DNA of 52,744 nucleotides from Aureococcus anophagefferens (lineage: Eukaryota; Sar; Pelagophyceae; Pelagomonadales; Pelagomonadaceae), in assembly GCF_000186865.1 (NCBI RefSeq), contig NW_008705574.1, positions 395,744 through 448,487 on the forward strand, in the 5' to 3' direction. Position 1 is the first letter of the stretch. The number at the start of each line of letters is the position of its first letter. Of the stretch, positions 39,846-50,605 are shown in pieces. The notes under the pieces are model-generated. The model made no database searches, was not told the DNA's origin, and saw nothing but the letters and a program-made list of their open reading frames with translations. The position numbers and the translations under genes are program-made.

Positions 39846-41328
39846 CTACTTGGCGAGGCACTTGTCCTTCTTTTTCTCGTACTTGCAGCCGTCGGTCGTC
39901 TTGCACTCTTTCTTCGACAGTCCGGAGCACGACGAGGCGGCGCTGCACTGCTTCTTCTTGTAGTCGCAGCCGTCGGTCGTCTTGCACTCTTTCTTCGACA
40001 GTCCGGAGCACGACGAGGCGGCGCTGCACTGCTTCTTCTTGTAGTCGCAGCCGTCGGTCGTCTTGCACTCTTTCTTCGACAGTCCGGAGCACGACGAGGC
40101 GGCGCTGCACTGCTTCTTCTTGTAGTCGCAGCCGTCGGTCTTCTTGCACTTGCCCTTCGACAGCTCGGAGCACGAGGAGCTGCACGTTTTCTTCTTGTAC
40201 GCGCAGCCCGCGGTCTTCTTGCAGGTCTTCTTGGCGAGTCCCGAACACGCGTCGCCGCCGCCGGACGAGGAGCAGGTTTCCCCCTTCTCGAGATCGCAGC
40301 AGCCCTTCGTGCCGCACGGCGCGACGAGGTCGTTGCCGGACTTGGCGGAACAGTACTCGACGTCGCAGAGGGCGAGCGGGAACGTGCCGGTGATCTTGTT
40401 TTTGTTGAGGTACCTACGACGCCGAGGCGCGGTCGCGCGCCGCGCCGGGCGTCGGGGACGCGGGGGGAACTCGCAGCTCCTCCAGCGCCGTGAGCTGGCC
40501 GATCTCGGTCGGGATCGGGCCGTTGATCTTGTTGCTGTCGAGGTACCTGCGACGCCGTTGGGCGGTCGCGCGCCGCGCCGGGCGTCGGGGACGCGGGGGG
40601 AACTCGCAGGCCCTCCAGCGCCGCGAGCTCGCCGATCTCGGTCGGGATCGTGTCGATCTCGTTGTAGTCGAGGCTCCTGCGAGGCCGAGGGGCGGTCGCG
40701 CGGCGCGTCGGGCGTCGGGGACGCGGGGGGAACTCGCACGAACGTCAGCGCCGTGAGCAGGCCGATCTCGGTCGGGAGCGGGCCGGCGATCTCGTTGTAG
40801 TAGAGGTCTCTACGACGCCGAGGGTCGGTCGCGCGCCGCGCCGGGCGTCGGGGACGCGGGGGGAACTCGCAGGTATTTCAGCGCCGTGAGCATGCCGATC
40901 TCGGTCGGGATCGTGCTGAACATGTTGTAGCCGAGGTCCCTGTGACGTCGAGGTCGCGCGCCGCGCCGGGCGTCGGGGACGCGGGGGGAACTCGCAGCTT
41001 CTTCAGCGCCGTGAGCAGGCCGATCTCGGTCGGGATCGGGCCGGTGATCCCGTTGTTCCAGAGGTCCCTGCGACGCCGAGGGGCGGTCGCGCGCCGCGCC
41101 GGGCGTCGGGGACGCGGGGTGAACTCGCAGCTTCGTCGTATCCGGGTCGATGCACCGGTCGAAGATCTGGACGTAGGAAGCGTCCTCGCACTCGGAGAGT
41201 CGACGGAGCAGGCCCTTGGCGTCCTCGGACTCATCTTGCCCGGCGAAGGGCGCGTCGTCGACGCGAGAGGCCTGGCCAGCGACGATCACCGAAGAGCAGA
41301 CCGCGAACTTCTTGAGGCGGCGCAGCAT
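39846..41328 (-). CDS. Secreted LRR protein with Cys-rich repeat tail
   Basis: Seven exons (41328-41129, 41067-40996, 40939-40871, 40809-40738, 40676-40608, 40546-40475, 40413-39846) give 373 residues. The leader MLRRLKKFAVCSSVIVAGQA looks like a signal peptide or anchor. Exons 2-6 each encode one plant-type leucine-rich repeat of 23-24 residues (such as DLWNNGITGPIPTEIGLLTA). Joining at GC donors restores LKKLDLWNN and LEELYLNKN exactly. Exon 7 ends the LRR domain (GTFPLALCDVEYC) and adds six Cys/Lys-rich units of about 27 residues (CSGLSKKECKTTDGCDYKKK), ending CLAK. LRRs bind ligands or surfaces; the tail could be extracellular and disulfide-rich. I know of no named orthologue. Confidence 0.85.
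39849..40260 (-). repeat. 81-bp coding tandem repeat (Cys/Lys-rich units)
   Basis: The phase marker GCAGCCGTCGGTC recurs every 81 bp near 39886, 39967, 40048 and 40129. Three units are nearly identical; two further upstream in the protein are diverged. Each unit has six Cys-spaced residues and KKK. Confidence 0.9.
40414..41128 (-). repeat. Tandem LRR exon + GC-AG mini-intron array
   Basis: Introns 41068-41128, 40940-40995, 40810-40870, 40677-40737, 40547-40607 and 40414-40474 are 61, 56, 61, 61, 61 and 61 bp. All start GCGAGTTC and end (C/T)(A)G, and all share GTCCCCGACGCCCG inside. Exons between them are 69 or 72 bp. The unit of duplication is exon plus intron, about 133 bp. Confidence 0.92.
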
Positions 41329-41587
41329 GATGTCGAGAGCGAAGTGAGCGGGCAACACGAAACAAGCCTTAAAACGCACCCCCCCAAGCCCGCGTCGCAC
41401 GCGAAAGTTTCGCCGAAACGATGATGCTTGATGTCCCGACGACTGTGGCAAATCGAGCGAGCATCTCCGGCGAGTCGCTCTCTTCGACCCCCCTTGGCGT
41501 TCCGGACTCGCGGCCGTGTCCGCGGTGCCGCACGCGAGGACGTCTCCTCGCGCTCGAGCCTCACCCCCCGCGGCCGACTCGGAAACT

Positions 41588-44500
41588 TTACCAGTACCGC
41601 GCGCCGTCCTGGTCCTCCGGCAGCTCCCGGCGCTCGGTCGTGATCTCGGCCCAGGGCCGCGCGAGGACCGCGTCGCACGTGTCCGTGTAGGTCCCCAGGG
41701 CCGCGGGCCCGGCGGGCCAGCCGCCCGGGTGCCGCTCCGCGAATTCGCGCAGAGCGTCGAGGTCCGCCGCGGCCTTCCAGGAGTCCTTGGAGCCCGGGAG
41801 CGCCGCCCCGGCCCGCCGCTCGTACTGGGACGTGAGCACGGGCACGGCCGCGATCTTGAGCCCGTAGAGGCGCGCGTGCGCGAGGGGGTCGTGCACGAGC
41901 GTCGCGGCGTCGGCGACGAAGTAGCGGTCGAACCACGGCGAGTCCGGCCCGTGGTCGTCGAGGCGCGCGCTCCGCGGCGCGGCGAAGGGCCCGGCCCCGG
42001 CGTCCGTCGGTTCGCCGGCGCCGAGGGCGCCGTCGCCGACGACGTCGACCTCCGCGGCCGGCGCCGGCGGCGGCCGGAGGCCCCAGGCCGCGAGCGCCGC
42101 GCCCGAGTCGACGACGACGCGGCCGAGCGCGCGCGCCGCGCCGCCGGCGTCGGCGGCGCCGACGGGCGGCGGCGCCGCGCCCTCCGCCGCGCCGCGGAGG
42201 CTCGCGGCGAGGCGCGCCGCGAGGTCCCGGGCGACGGCGGGAGCCCCGAGGTTCGCGAGGTCCGCCGAGTGCGCCTGGGCAGCAAAAGGGTGATTCAACG
42301 TCGCTTCAATGTGAGTGTTCCGCGCGCGCGCGTTCCGGAAAAAGCATCCACGCTTCGAGACCGTTCCGAGAGATGATCGCTCGTCCAAAAATCAGCCGAA
42401 ACGAGTGGAAAACGGCCGAGATATCAGCCTTTGAAGTTGGGAATTTCGCTCTCTTTTGCTGCCCTGGAGTGCGCGTTGAGGCCGAGGCCCGCGAGCCCGA
42501 GGGCGTCGTCGACGCCGTCGGCGACGTGGACCGCGGCCTTGGCGTCGCCCGCGAAGGCCGGCCGCGCCTCGTACCAGGTCCGGAACGCGGCCTTGGCCTC
42601 GTCGGCCCACGCGCGCGCGGGGAACCGCGACGCGGAGACGCGCGCGACGCGCGACGGCCCGGGGAAGCAGGACGCGACCTTGTAGTCGAGCCAGGGCGCG
42701 TCGCCGTAGCAGTGCTCCGCGAGCACGCGCGCGCCCTGCGCCGTCCACGCGACGTCGCGGCCCAGGAGCTCCTCGCCGCCCGCGGCGGCGACGCACGCGC
42801 GCCAGGCGCCCAGGGCGCCCGGCAGGGCGTAGGCCGCGGGCCAGAGCACGGCGACGGTCACGTGCCCCGCGGAGAAGCCGCCGCCGTCGACCCAGCGGAG
42901 GATCGCCAGCGCGGCGTCCGCGTCCGCGCGCGCCGCGCCTCCGCGCGCCGCGTCGCGAAAAAAGGCCGCGTCCCACGTCTGCGCCCGCCACCAGGCCAGC
43001 GCGCCGTCGGCGAGGGGCGGGCCCAGCGCCGCGGCGACGTCGCCCGCGCGGTCCGCGAGGCGCGCGGCGACGCGGTGCGCGCCGTCGCGGACGACGGCGA
43101 GGCGGGAGCCCGCCGCGCCGGGGTCCCAGTGGAGTTTCACGGGCGGGACGGCCGCGCCGCCGACGACGGCGACGACCAGCGCCTCGAAGTCCGCCGCGAA
43201 GGTGTCGCAGCCGTCCTTGACGACGCACGTGTCGAGGCTCGAGTCGAGCGTGCACGACTCGCGGCAGCCTGTGTGGAAATCAAATCCTCAACCCGACTTC
43301 AATGTGCGCGTAATCGAACGATTTGGACCAGAATCTTTCGCTGTGCTTCGAGAACTCGACGAGAGCAATTGATTCGTCTAAAAATCAGCCGAATCGACTT
43401 CGATTTGATTGAGATAGAGAGTTCTGAAGTTTGGTGGGGACCCCCCAAACCAGCGGTTGATTTCCACACAGGCGGCAGCCGTTCCAGGCCTCGAGGGACC
43501 GCACGTAGGCGCCGCGGAGCACGGCGACGAGGGGCCGCGCGGCGTCGCGGTCCGGTCCGCCGCCGACGAGCGCGTCGCGGACCGCGGCCGCGTACGCGGC
43601 CTTGAGCACGACGTCGTGGCGGTCGGCGAACGCGAGCGCCGCGAGGGCCACGCGCGCGCCGGGCGCCGGCGCCGGGCGCCGCGCGGCCGCGAGCGCCGCC
43701 GCGGCCGCGCCGAGCGCGGTGGCGCCGCCGCCGGCGGTCCGCGGCCGCGTCGCGAGCGCCGCGAAGAGCCGCGCGGGGCCCCGGTCGCCGCGGCCCTGCG
43801 CCGCGAAGCGGGCCAGCGCGTCCTCGGCGAGGCGCGCGCCGCAGTCCTCGACGTCGCCGCCGAGGAAGCGCCGGCAGGCCGCGACGGCCTGCGGGAGCAC
43901 GGGCGACGCCGGCGCGGGCGCGAAGCGCTCGACGGCGCCCGAGACGACGTTCCGCAGCTCGCTCGGCTCCTCGAGCCGCCGCGCGCGCGCGCCCGCCGCG
44001 GCGGCGGCGTCGAGGGCCGCGGCGCCCGCGTGGGCCAGGGCCGTCGCCTCGCAGCAGCCGCCGCGCCCCGCGCAGCGGCGCCGCGCCCAGGCCTCGACGG
44101 CGTCCGCGGCGGCCGCCGCGGGCGACGCCGCCGCGGCCGCGACGGCCGCCGCGGCCGCGGACGCCAGCGCGGCGTCGTCGGCGACGGGCCCGCAGGACCG
44201 GGAGAACCCGCCGCCGAAGAGCCGCCGCGCCGAGTCGGCGAACCGCTTCCGCATCCGCGTCGCGCAGTCGAAGGTCAGGTCGCCGAGCCTGTGCCGAAAT
44301 CAACCACTGGTTGGGTTCTTCCAGCCAAACTTCAAACCTCTCGAGCTCGGTCACATCGAAGTCGATTCGGCTGATCTTCGGACGAATCGATCGCTCGTGT
44401 CGAGTTCTCGAAGCACGGCAGAAAGCCTCGCGTCGGAACCGTCGCATACGCGCGCATTGAAGTCGGGTTGAAGATGTGATGTCGGCCCGGCGCCGAGCGG

Positions 44501-46292
44501 CGGCTGGCCGAAGGAGCAGCAGACGAGCGACGCCGCGCGCCGCGCCGCCTCCCGGTAGGCGAAGTCGTCGAAGCGGCCCGACGCCTCGTCGTGGAACGCC
44601 GCCGCCTCGAGCCAGTAGGCCTGGACGAAGCCGTCCAGATGGATCTCGACGTGCGCGCCTGGGCAGGAAAAGAGTGCGAAATTCCCAACTTCAAAGGCTT
44701 CTCTGTCGGCCGTTTTCGACTCGTTTCGGCTGATTTTGGGACGAGCGATCATCCCTCGGAGCGCTCTCGAAGCGTGGATGCTTTCTCTGGAACGCGCGCG
44801 CGGAACACTCACGTTGAAGCGACGTTGAATCACCCTTTTCCTGCCCCGGTGCGCGCGTTTCGGCGGGTCCGCGCGGTGGAAGGGCCCGAGCCCCGCGGGC
44901 ACGCGGCTCGTCCCGGCGTAGGCGAGGTGCCAGCGGTCCAGGGACGCCCAGCCCACGCCGACGTTGCCCTTCGTCCTGGCCCGGTCCCGGCAGCGGAACT
45001 CGACCTCGTGGAGCGTCCTCCCGAGCGTCGCGTCCTCGCGGAGCTGCGCGTCCGACGCGCAGGCGCCGCCGCCGAGGATGGCGTCGCCCCAGTGGCTGTG
45101 GCTGAACGTCGTCAGCTTGGCGCGGAGGCCCGCGAGCACGCCGTCGAGCCGCGCGGCCTCGTCCGGCGCGCCGCCGGCGTCGCGCGGGAAGTACGACAGG
45201 TGCCAGCCGCCGTCGCGGAGTAGGCTCCGGAACTCGGTCTGGACGCTCTGGTTGCGGAAGCGGCTCTTGTCCGCGCCGGCGAAGAGCCAGGACGCCGACC
45301 CGACGGACTCGAAGTCCTCCGCGGACTGGAGCGACACGAAGCGGCCCTCGTTCGGCGAGAACCGCGCGGCCTCGCCGACGAGGTCGCGGACGCGGCACGC
45401 GTAGAAGGGGCTCCAGGCCTGGGGCATGGCCCAGTCGACGGCGTACTGGTGGTGCGTCATGGCCAGCGTCGCCGGCGTGCCGAGGAGCCGCGGTTCGCCG
45501 CGCCGCGCGCGCCGCTTGTCGCACGCCGCAACGCGCCGCAGCGCCGCGACGGCGCGCGCGGACGGCACCTCGTCGACGTCGCCGACGAGGACGAGGTCGT
45601 CGCCGTCGAGGCCCAGGGCGTCGCCCAGCGCCTCGAGGGCGTCGGCGATGCCGTCGCGCTGCGCGGCCTCGCGGTCGAAGTAGTCGGGCTCGTCCTCGCC
45701 CGGCGCCGGCGGCTTCAGCGCCGTCGCGTGGACGACGACGTTGCCGAAGCTCTCCAGGGGCGGGGAAGCCTTGGGGGCCCCGCGGAAGGACCGGTCGCCC
45801 TCGACGGCGACGTGGACGTCCGCCAAACCCGCCAGTTCCCTCCGCCGCGTCGCGACGTGGTCGCGCTCGTCCCAGTAGGTGAACGCGTCGACGACCGTGA
45901 CGTCCTCGTCGCAGTCCTCGTCGTCGACGACGACGGCCACGGTCGCGGCGCCGCCGAAGACGCCGCCGCCGTCGCAGCGCAGCGCGTGGACCGCGACCTC
46001 GACGTGCACCGTTGCGTTCGACGGGGAGCACGCCCGACGTCCACCGCGGCGCCGTGCCCTCCTCGCAGGGCGGCTCCGAGAGCAGCGCCCAGCGCTTGTC
46101 CGGCAGCTCGAGCGCGAGCGCGCCGTCGACGTAGATCAACGCGGCGCGCTCGTCGGCCTCGAGGTGCACGTGGATCGTGAGGCCGTCGCCGAAGACGGCG
46201 TGGGCGTCGTCGTCCACGAGCGCCGCCGGCAAACTCCAACTCATGGCGGCCGCGCGCGCCGCGAGCGCGGCGAGCACGATCGAGCGCACCAT
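41588..46292 (-). CDS. GT17-family glycosyltransferase with long unknown C-terminal half (frameshift near 46015)
   Basis: Exons from ATG 46292 to 44857, then 44658-44499, 44288-43480, 43268-42475 and 42274-41588: about 1294 residues. The leader [16 protein letters not shown] directs it to the secretory path. The GT17 region (GnT-III-type N-acetylglucosaminyltransferases, Golgi) has [57 protein letters not shown] and [11 protein letters not shown]. The last ~880 residues are Ala-rich with scattered Cys and Trp and I do not recognise them. The frame changes by one base between GVLPVE and VHVEVAV (46010-46035). Dropping one base gives [13 protein letters not shown], so a sequencing indel or recent frameshift is likely. 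All four introner junctions keep phase. Confidence 0.78.
42275..42466 (-). mobile_element. Introner A7 (family A), last intron of the GT17 gene
   Basis: 192-bp element in host orientation. Perfect duplication GCGCACTC at 42467-42474 and 42267-42274. The intron is 42275-42474 (200 bp, GC-AG), joining ..[15 protein letters not shown]... Confidence 0.93.
43269..43471 (-). mobile_element. Introner B4 (family B) in the GT17 gene
   Basis: 203-bp element, core in host orientation, unlike the other B copies. Perfect duplication GCTGCCGC at 43472-43479 and 43261-43268. The intron is 43269-43479 (211 bp, GC-AG). It has the best-preserved terminal inverted repeat, CTGTGTGGAAATCAA against TTGATTTCCACACAG. 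Confidence 0.92.
44289..44490 (+). mobile_element. Introner B5 (family B) in the GT17 gene
   Basis: 202-bp element, core opposite to the host. Perfect duplication GCTCGGCG at 44491-44498 and 44281-44288. The intron is 44289-44498 (210 bp, GC-AG). The upstream end is diverged (CCGGGCCGACATC); the downstream end is TTTCGGCACAG. Confidence 0.9.
44659..44848 (+). mobile_element. Introner A8 (family A) in the GT17 gene
   Basis: 190-bp element opposite to the host, with a 2-bp shorter alternating GC tract. Perfect duplication GCGCGCAC at 44849-44856 and 44651-44658. The intron is 44659-44856 (198 bp, GC-AG). Confidence 0.92.
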
Positions 46293-46416
46293 CGATTGCT
46301 TAGCGGTCCATCATGGTCTCGAGACCGGGGCTGCTAGCATCCATGCCGCTGGGGTGGGGCTAAAGAGGCACTGTGCAGTCGAAGGTGCTGTTGAAGCTCT
46401 GATCGACCGGCCAGCT

Positions 46417-48361
46417 ATGATGCGCCTCGTGCAGATCGCCCTCCTGGGCGCGTCCGTCGGCGCCCTCCGGGCGCCGGTGGCGCGCTCCGTCGCGTCGCGC
46501 CGCGGCGCGCCGCCGCGCGCCGCGACGCTCGAGCCGGAGATCAAGAGCGCGTCGGCGAAGAAGCAGGTGGGCAACGACGCCTTCCTCAACAAGGACCTGC
46601 GCGCCCGCGCGCGGGACGGCCCCGGGGTCGTGTCGGAGTCGAAGCTCAAGGTGGGCATCGTCGGCGCGGGCCTCGCGGGCATGATCTGCGCCATGGACCT
46701 GCTGGACGCGGGCCACGACGTCGAGCTCTTCGAGCTGCGGCCGTTCGTCGGCGGCAAGGTGAGCTCGTGGATCGACAAGGAGGGGAACCACATCGAGATG
46801 GGGCTGCACGTCTTCTTCGGCTGCTACTACAACCTCTTCGGCATCATGGAGCGCACGGGGTCCTACGACCTGCTCCGCATGAAGGAGCACATCCACACGT
46901 TCGTCAACGACGGCGGCGACCTCGGCGCGCTCGACTTCCGCTTCCCCGTGGGCGCGCCCGTGTCCGGGCTCCAGGCCTTCGCGCGCACGGAGCAGCTCGG
47001 CTGGGGCGACAAGGCCGTGAACGCGCTGCGGCTGGGCACGAGCCCCATCGTCCGCGCGCTCGTCGACTTCGACGGCGGCATGGACCAGCGTCCTGCATCC
47101 GTGACGATTTTCGAGAGATTTTGACCGCAAAAACGATGAAAAATTCTTACCGACGCGCGTGGTAGGCATGGACATGGTCCGCGACCTGGACGACATGACG
47201 TTCACGGAGTGGTTCACGGGCCTCGGCGGGTCGCGGGGGTCCATCGACCGCATGTGGGACCCCATCGCCTACGCGCTGGGCTTCATCGACTGCGACAAGA
47301 TCTCCGCGCGGTGCATGCTCACGATCTTCATGCTCTTCGCGATCCGCACGGAGGCGTCGGTGCTGCGCATGCTCGACGGGTCGCCGCAGACGTTCCTCCA
47401 CGACCCCATCGTCAAGTACCTCGAGGACCGCGGCGCGACGATCCACCTGCGGACGGCGATCCGCGACATCGCGTACGAGACGGGCGCCGACGGCCTGCCG
47501 TCGAAGATCACGGGCCTCCAGGTGCGCAACGAGCTCCGCGAGTTCGACGCCGTGGTCTGCGCCTGCGACCTGCCGGGCGTGAAGAAGGTGCTGCCCAAGC
47601 CCTTCCGCCAGTTCCCGGCCTTCGACAACATCTACGAGCTCGACGCCGTGCCCATCGCGACCGTCCAGCTGCGCTTCGACGGCTGGGTCACGGAGCTCCG
47701 GGACGGCCACAAGATGCACGACGTGTCCGGCGACCTGAGCGACGGCCGCGCGCCGGGCATCGACAACCTGCTCTACTCCGCGGACGCGGAGTTCTCCTGC
47801 TTCGCGGACCTGGCGCTGACGTCGCCGGGCGAGTACTACAAGGAGGGCGAGGGGTCGCTCATGCAGGCCGTCATGGACTCGCGGGCGTACAACAGGCCCG
47901 ACGACGTCATCGTCCAGGACACGCTCGACCAGATGCACAGGCTCTTCCCGTCGTCGCGGGAGCTGAAGTGCACGTGGTCGAACGTCGTCAAGCTCGGCCA
48001 GTCGCTCTACCGCGAGAAGCCGGGCCAGGACAAGTTCCGCCCGAGCCAGGCGACGCCCATCCCCAACTTCTTCCTCGCGGGGTCCTACACCTACCAGGAC
48101 TACATCGACTCCATGGAGGGCGCGACGAAGTCGGGGCTCATGTGCGCGGACGAGATCATCAACGCGGCCGACGCCATCAAGCGCGAGGCGGCGACGAACG
48201 TGGGCCTGCCCGAGGGCAAGGTCATCAACAAGAACTTCCGCGAGCCCCTCGACATGACCGCGGCGACCGCGGCCGTCGCCTTCGTCGACGACGGCTCCTT
48301 CGACGCGAACGAGAACACGGACATGGCCATGCGCCCGGAGTCCGCGCCGACCATCGGCTAG
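46417..48361 (+). CDS. ZDS: Zeta-carotene desaturase, plastid
   Basis: Carotenoid enzyme converting zeta-carotene through neurosporene to lycopene. Exons 46417-47089 and 47166-48361 give 622 residues. The leader [20 protein letters not shown] fits a signal peptide plus plastid motif (F replaced by L). The FAD motif is [103 protein letters not shown] and [20 protein letters not shown] match plant ZDS closely. The 76-bp intron is needed to join DGGMDQ to [16 protein letters not shown]. The C-terminal ~70 residues extend past the plant enzyme. Divergent from the GT17 gene across 124 bp. Confidence 0.96.
47090..47165 (+). other. Conventional intron of ZDS
   Basis: 76 bp, GT-AG, phase 1 and clearly AT-richer than the exons (GATTTTCGAGAGATTTTG inside). 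Not an introner. Confidence 0.88.
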
Positions 48362-48512
48362 ACGTGTTAAGCGGCTTGTTTCACGCGCCCGGGGGCGTTG
48401 AATCGTTCTGCCCTCTTCCAGCGACGGCGCGTGGAGCGGCGGCTACATTCAGGGGCTTGTTAAGGGGGGCGGGGGAGCGGGCGAGGTGCGGGGATGTTCG
48501 GGGGCGACCAGC

Positions 48513-49162
48513 CTAGTTCGCCTTCTCCTTCTGCCAGTAGCCCGCGACCTTGTGGAGGTCCTTCGTGTTGTGGAGCACCTTCTTGCGGATGCGCGTGAGC
48601 TGCTGGACCTCGCCCTTCATGAGGACGACGGGCTCGGCGCCGTCCTTGTGGTTGACCATGGCGACGACGGGCATCGAGCCCGCGAGGCCGAGGTCCTTCG
48701 CGAGTTTCAGGCCCTTCTTCGACTCGACGTCGACGGACGCGAACTTGACCTCCTGGATCTCGGACTTGAGGCTCGTCCAGGTCGACGCCCACTTCTCCGT
48801 CTCCGGCGCGGCGCTGTCGTAGAAGTTGACGACCCAGACGGCGGAATCCGACGTGACGATGTCGTCGAAGTTGTCCGACGACACGAGGACCTAGAAACGA
48901 AACGGTGAGCGTCGTGCGCGCATCTCGCGCCCCCGTCCCCCGGAGCGCCGGCGGGGCGGCCGCGAGCGCCCCCGCCGCCGCCGGCGCCGCGCCGCCCGCG
49001 GGCGTTCCAGGGCGCGTTCGCGGCCGGCGGCGGCGGCGGCCCCGGGCGCCCCGCGGTTCGTCGGACGCCGCGTCGCGCCTCGGCCTTGGGCTCCGCGGAG
49101 GCGCGGAGGTTCGCCGCCGACGCGACGGCGAGGGAGAGCGCGAAAACGACCGACTTCATCAT
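48513..49162 (-). CDS. Secretory thioredoxin-fold protein lacking the redox cysteines
   Basis: Exons 49162-49067 and 48890-48513 give 157 residues. A signal peptide ([20 protein letters not shown]) leads to a thioredoxin/PDI-like domain: [20 protein letters not shown], then [11 protein letters not shown] where PDIs have Y.PWCGHC. The CxxC is absent, so it cannot catalyse thiol exchange at that site; [20 protein letters not shown] and [10 protein letters not shown] (cis-Pro loop) are kept. Such proteins usually act as chaperones or binding subunits. The 5' splice site is inferred from frame and is less certain than the acceptor (TTTCTAG at 48891-48897). Confidence 0.72.
48891..49066 (-). other. 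Intron of the thioredoxin-fold gene
   Basis: 176 bp, GT-AG by best frame, GC-rich, pyrimidine stretch CGTTTCTAG at the acceptor. Phase 0. Confidence 0.6.
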
Positions 49163-50435
<1,273 letters not shown>

Positions 50436-50605
50436 GCGGCGCGCGCGCCCCCGCCCGCCCCGCCCCACCCCCGCCGCGGCCCCGAACTCACGAAAAAAAC
50501 GGCGGACGGCCGGCCGGCGCCGCGCCGCCGGCCGCCGGCCGCCACCACCCACGTCCTCGCCCCCTCTCATCACCCTTGTAAATCCGAGCTCACTACGGAG
50601 CGGCG

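Noticed and set aside
39849..40260. CRISPR-like array of regularly spaced repeats
   Set aside because: The repeats are directly adjacent coding units with no spacers, in a eukaryotic gene.
40414..41128. LRR region as a decayed pseudogene because frames break every ~70 bp
   Set aside because: GC-AG splicing at each break restores canonical LRRs in one continuous frame.
25828..43471. Use of the internal GT (CTGT|GTGGAA) of family B as splice donor
   Set aside because: It also keeps frame (adds 12 nt), but in the ABHD17-like gene it inserts four residues into a conserved spacing, while removal of element plus one duplication copy fits exactly. B1 and B5 lack this GT.
46002..46035. A 34-nt GT-AG intron to explain the frame change in the GT17 gene
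   Set aside because: It would restore frame but is far shorter than any other intron here (minimum 56 bp) and would remove residues that read well after a one-base correction.
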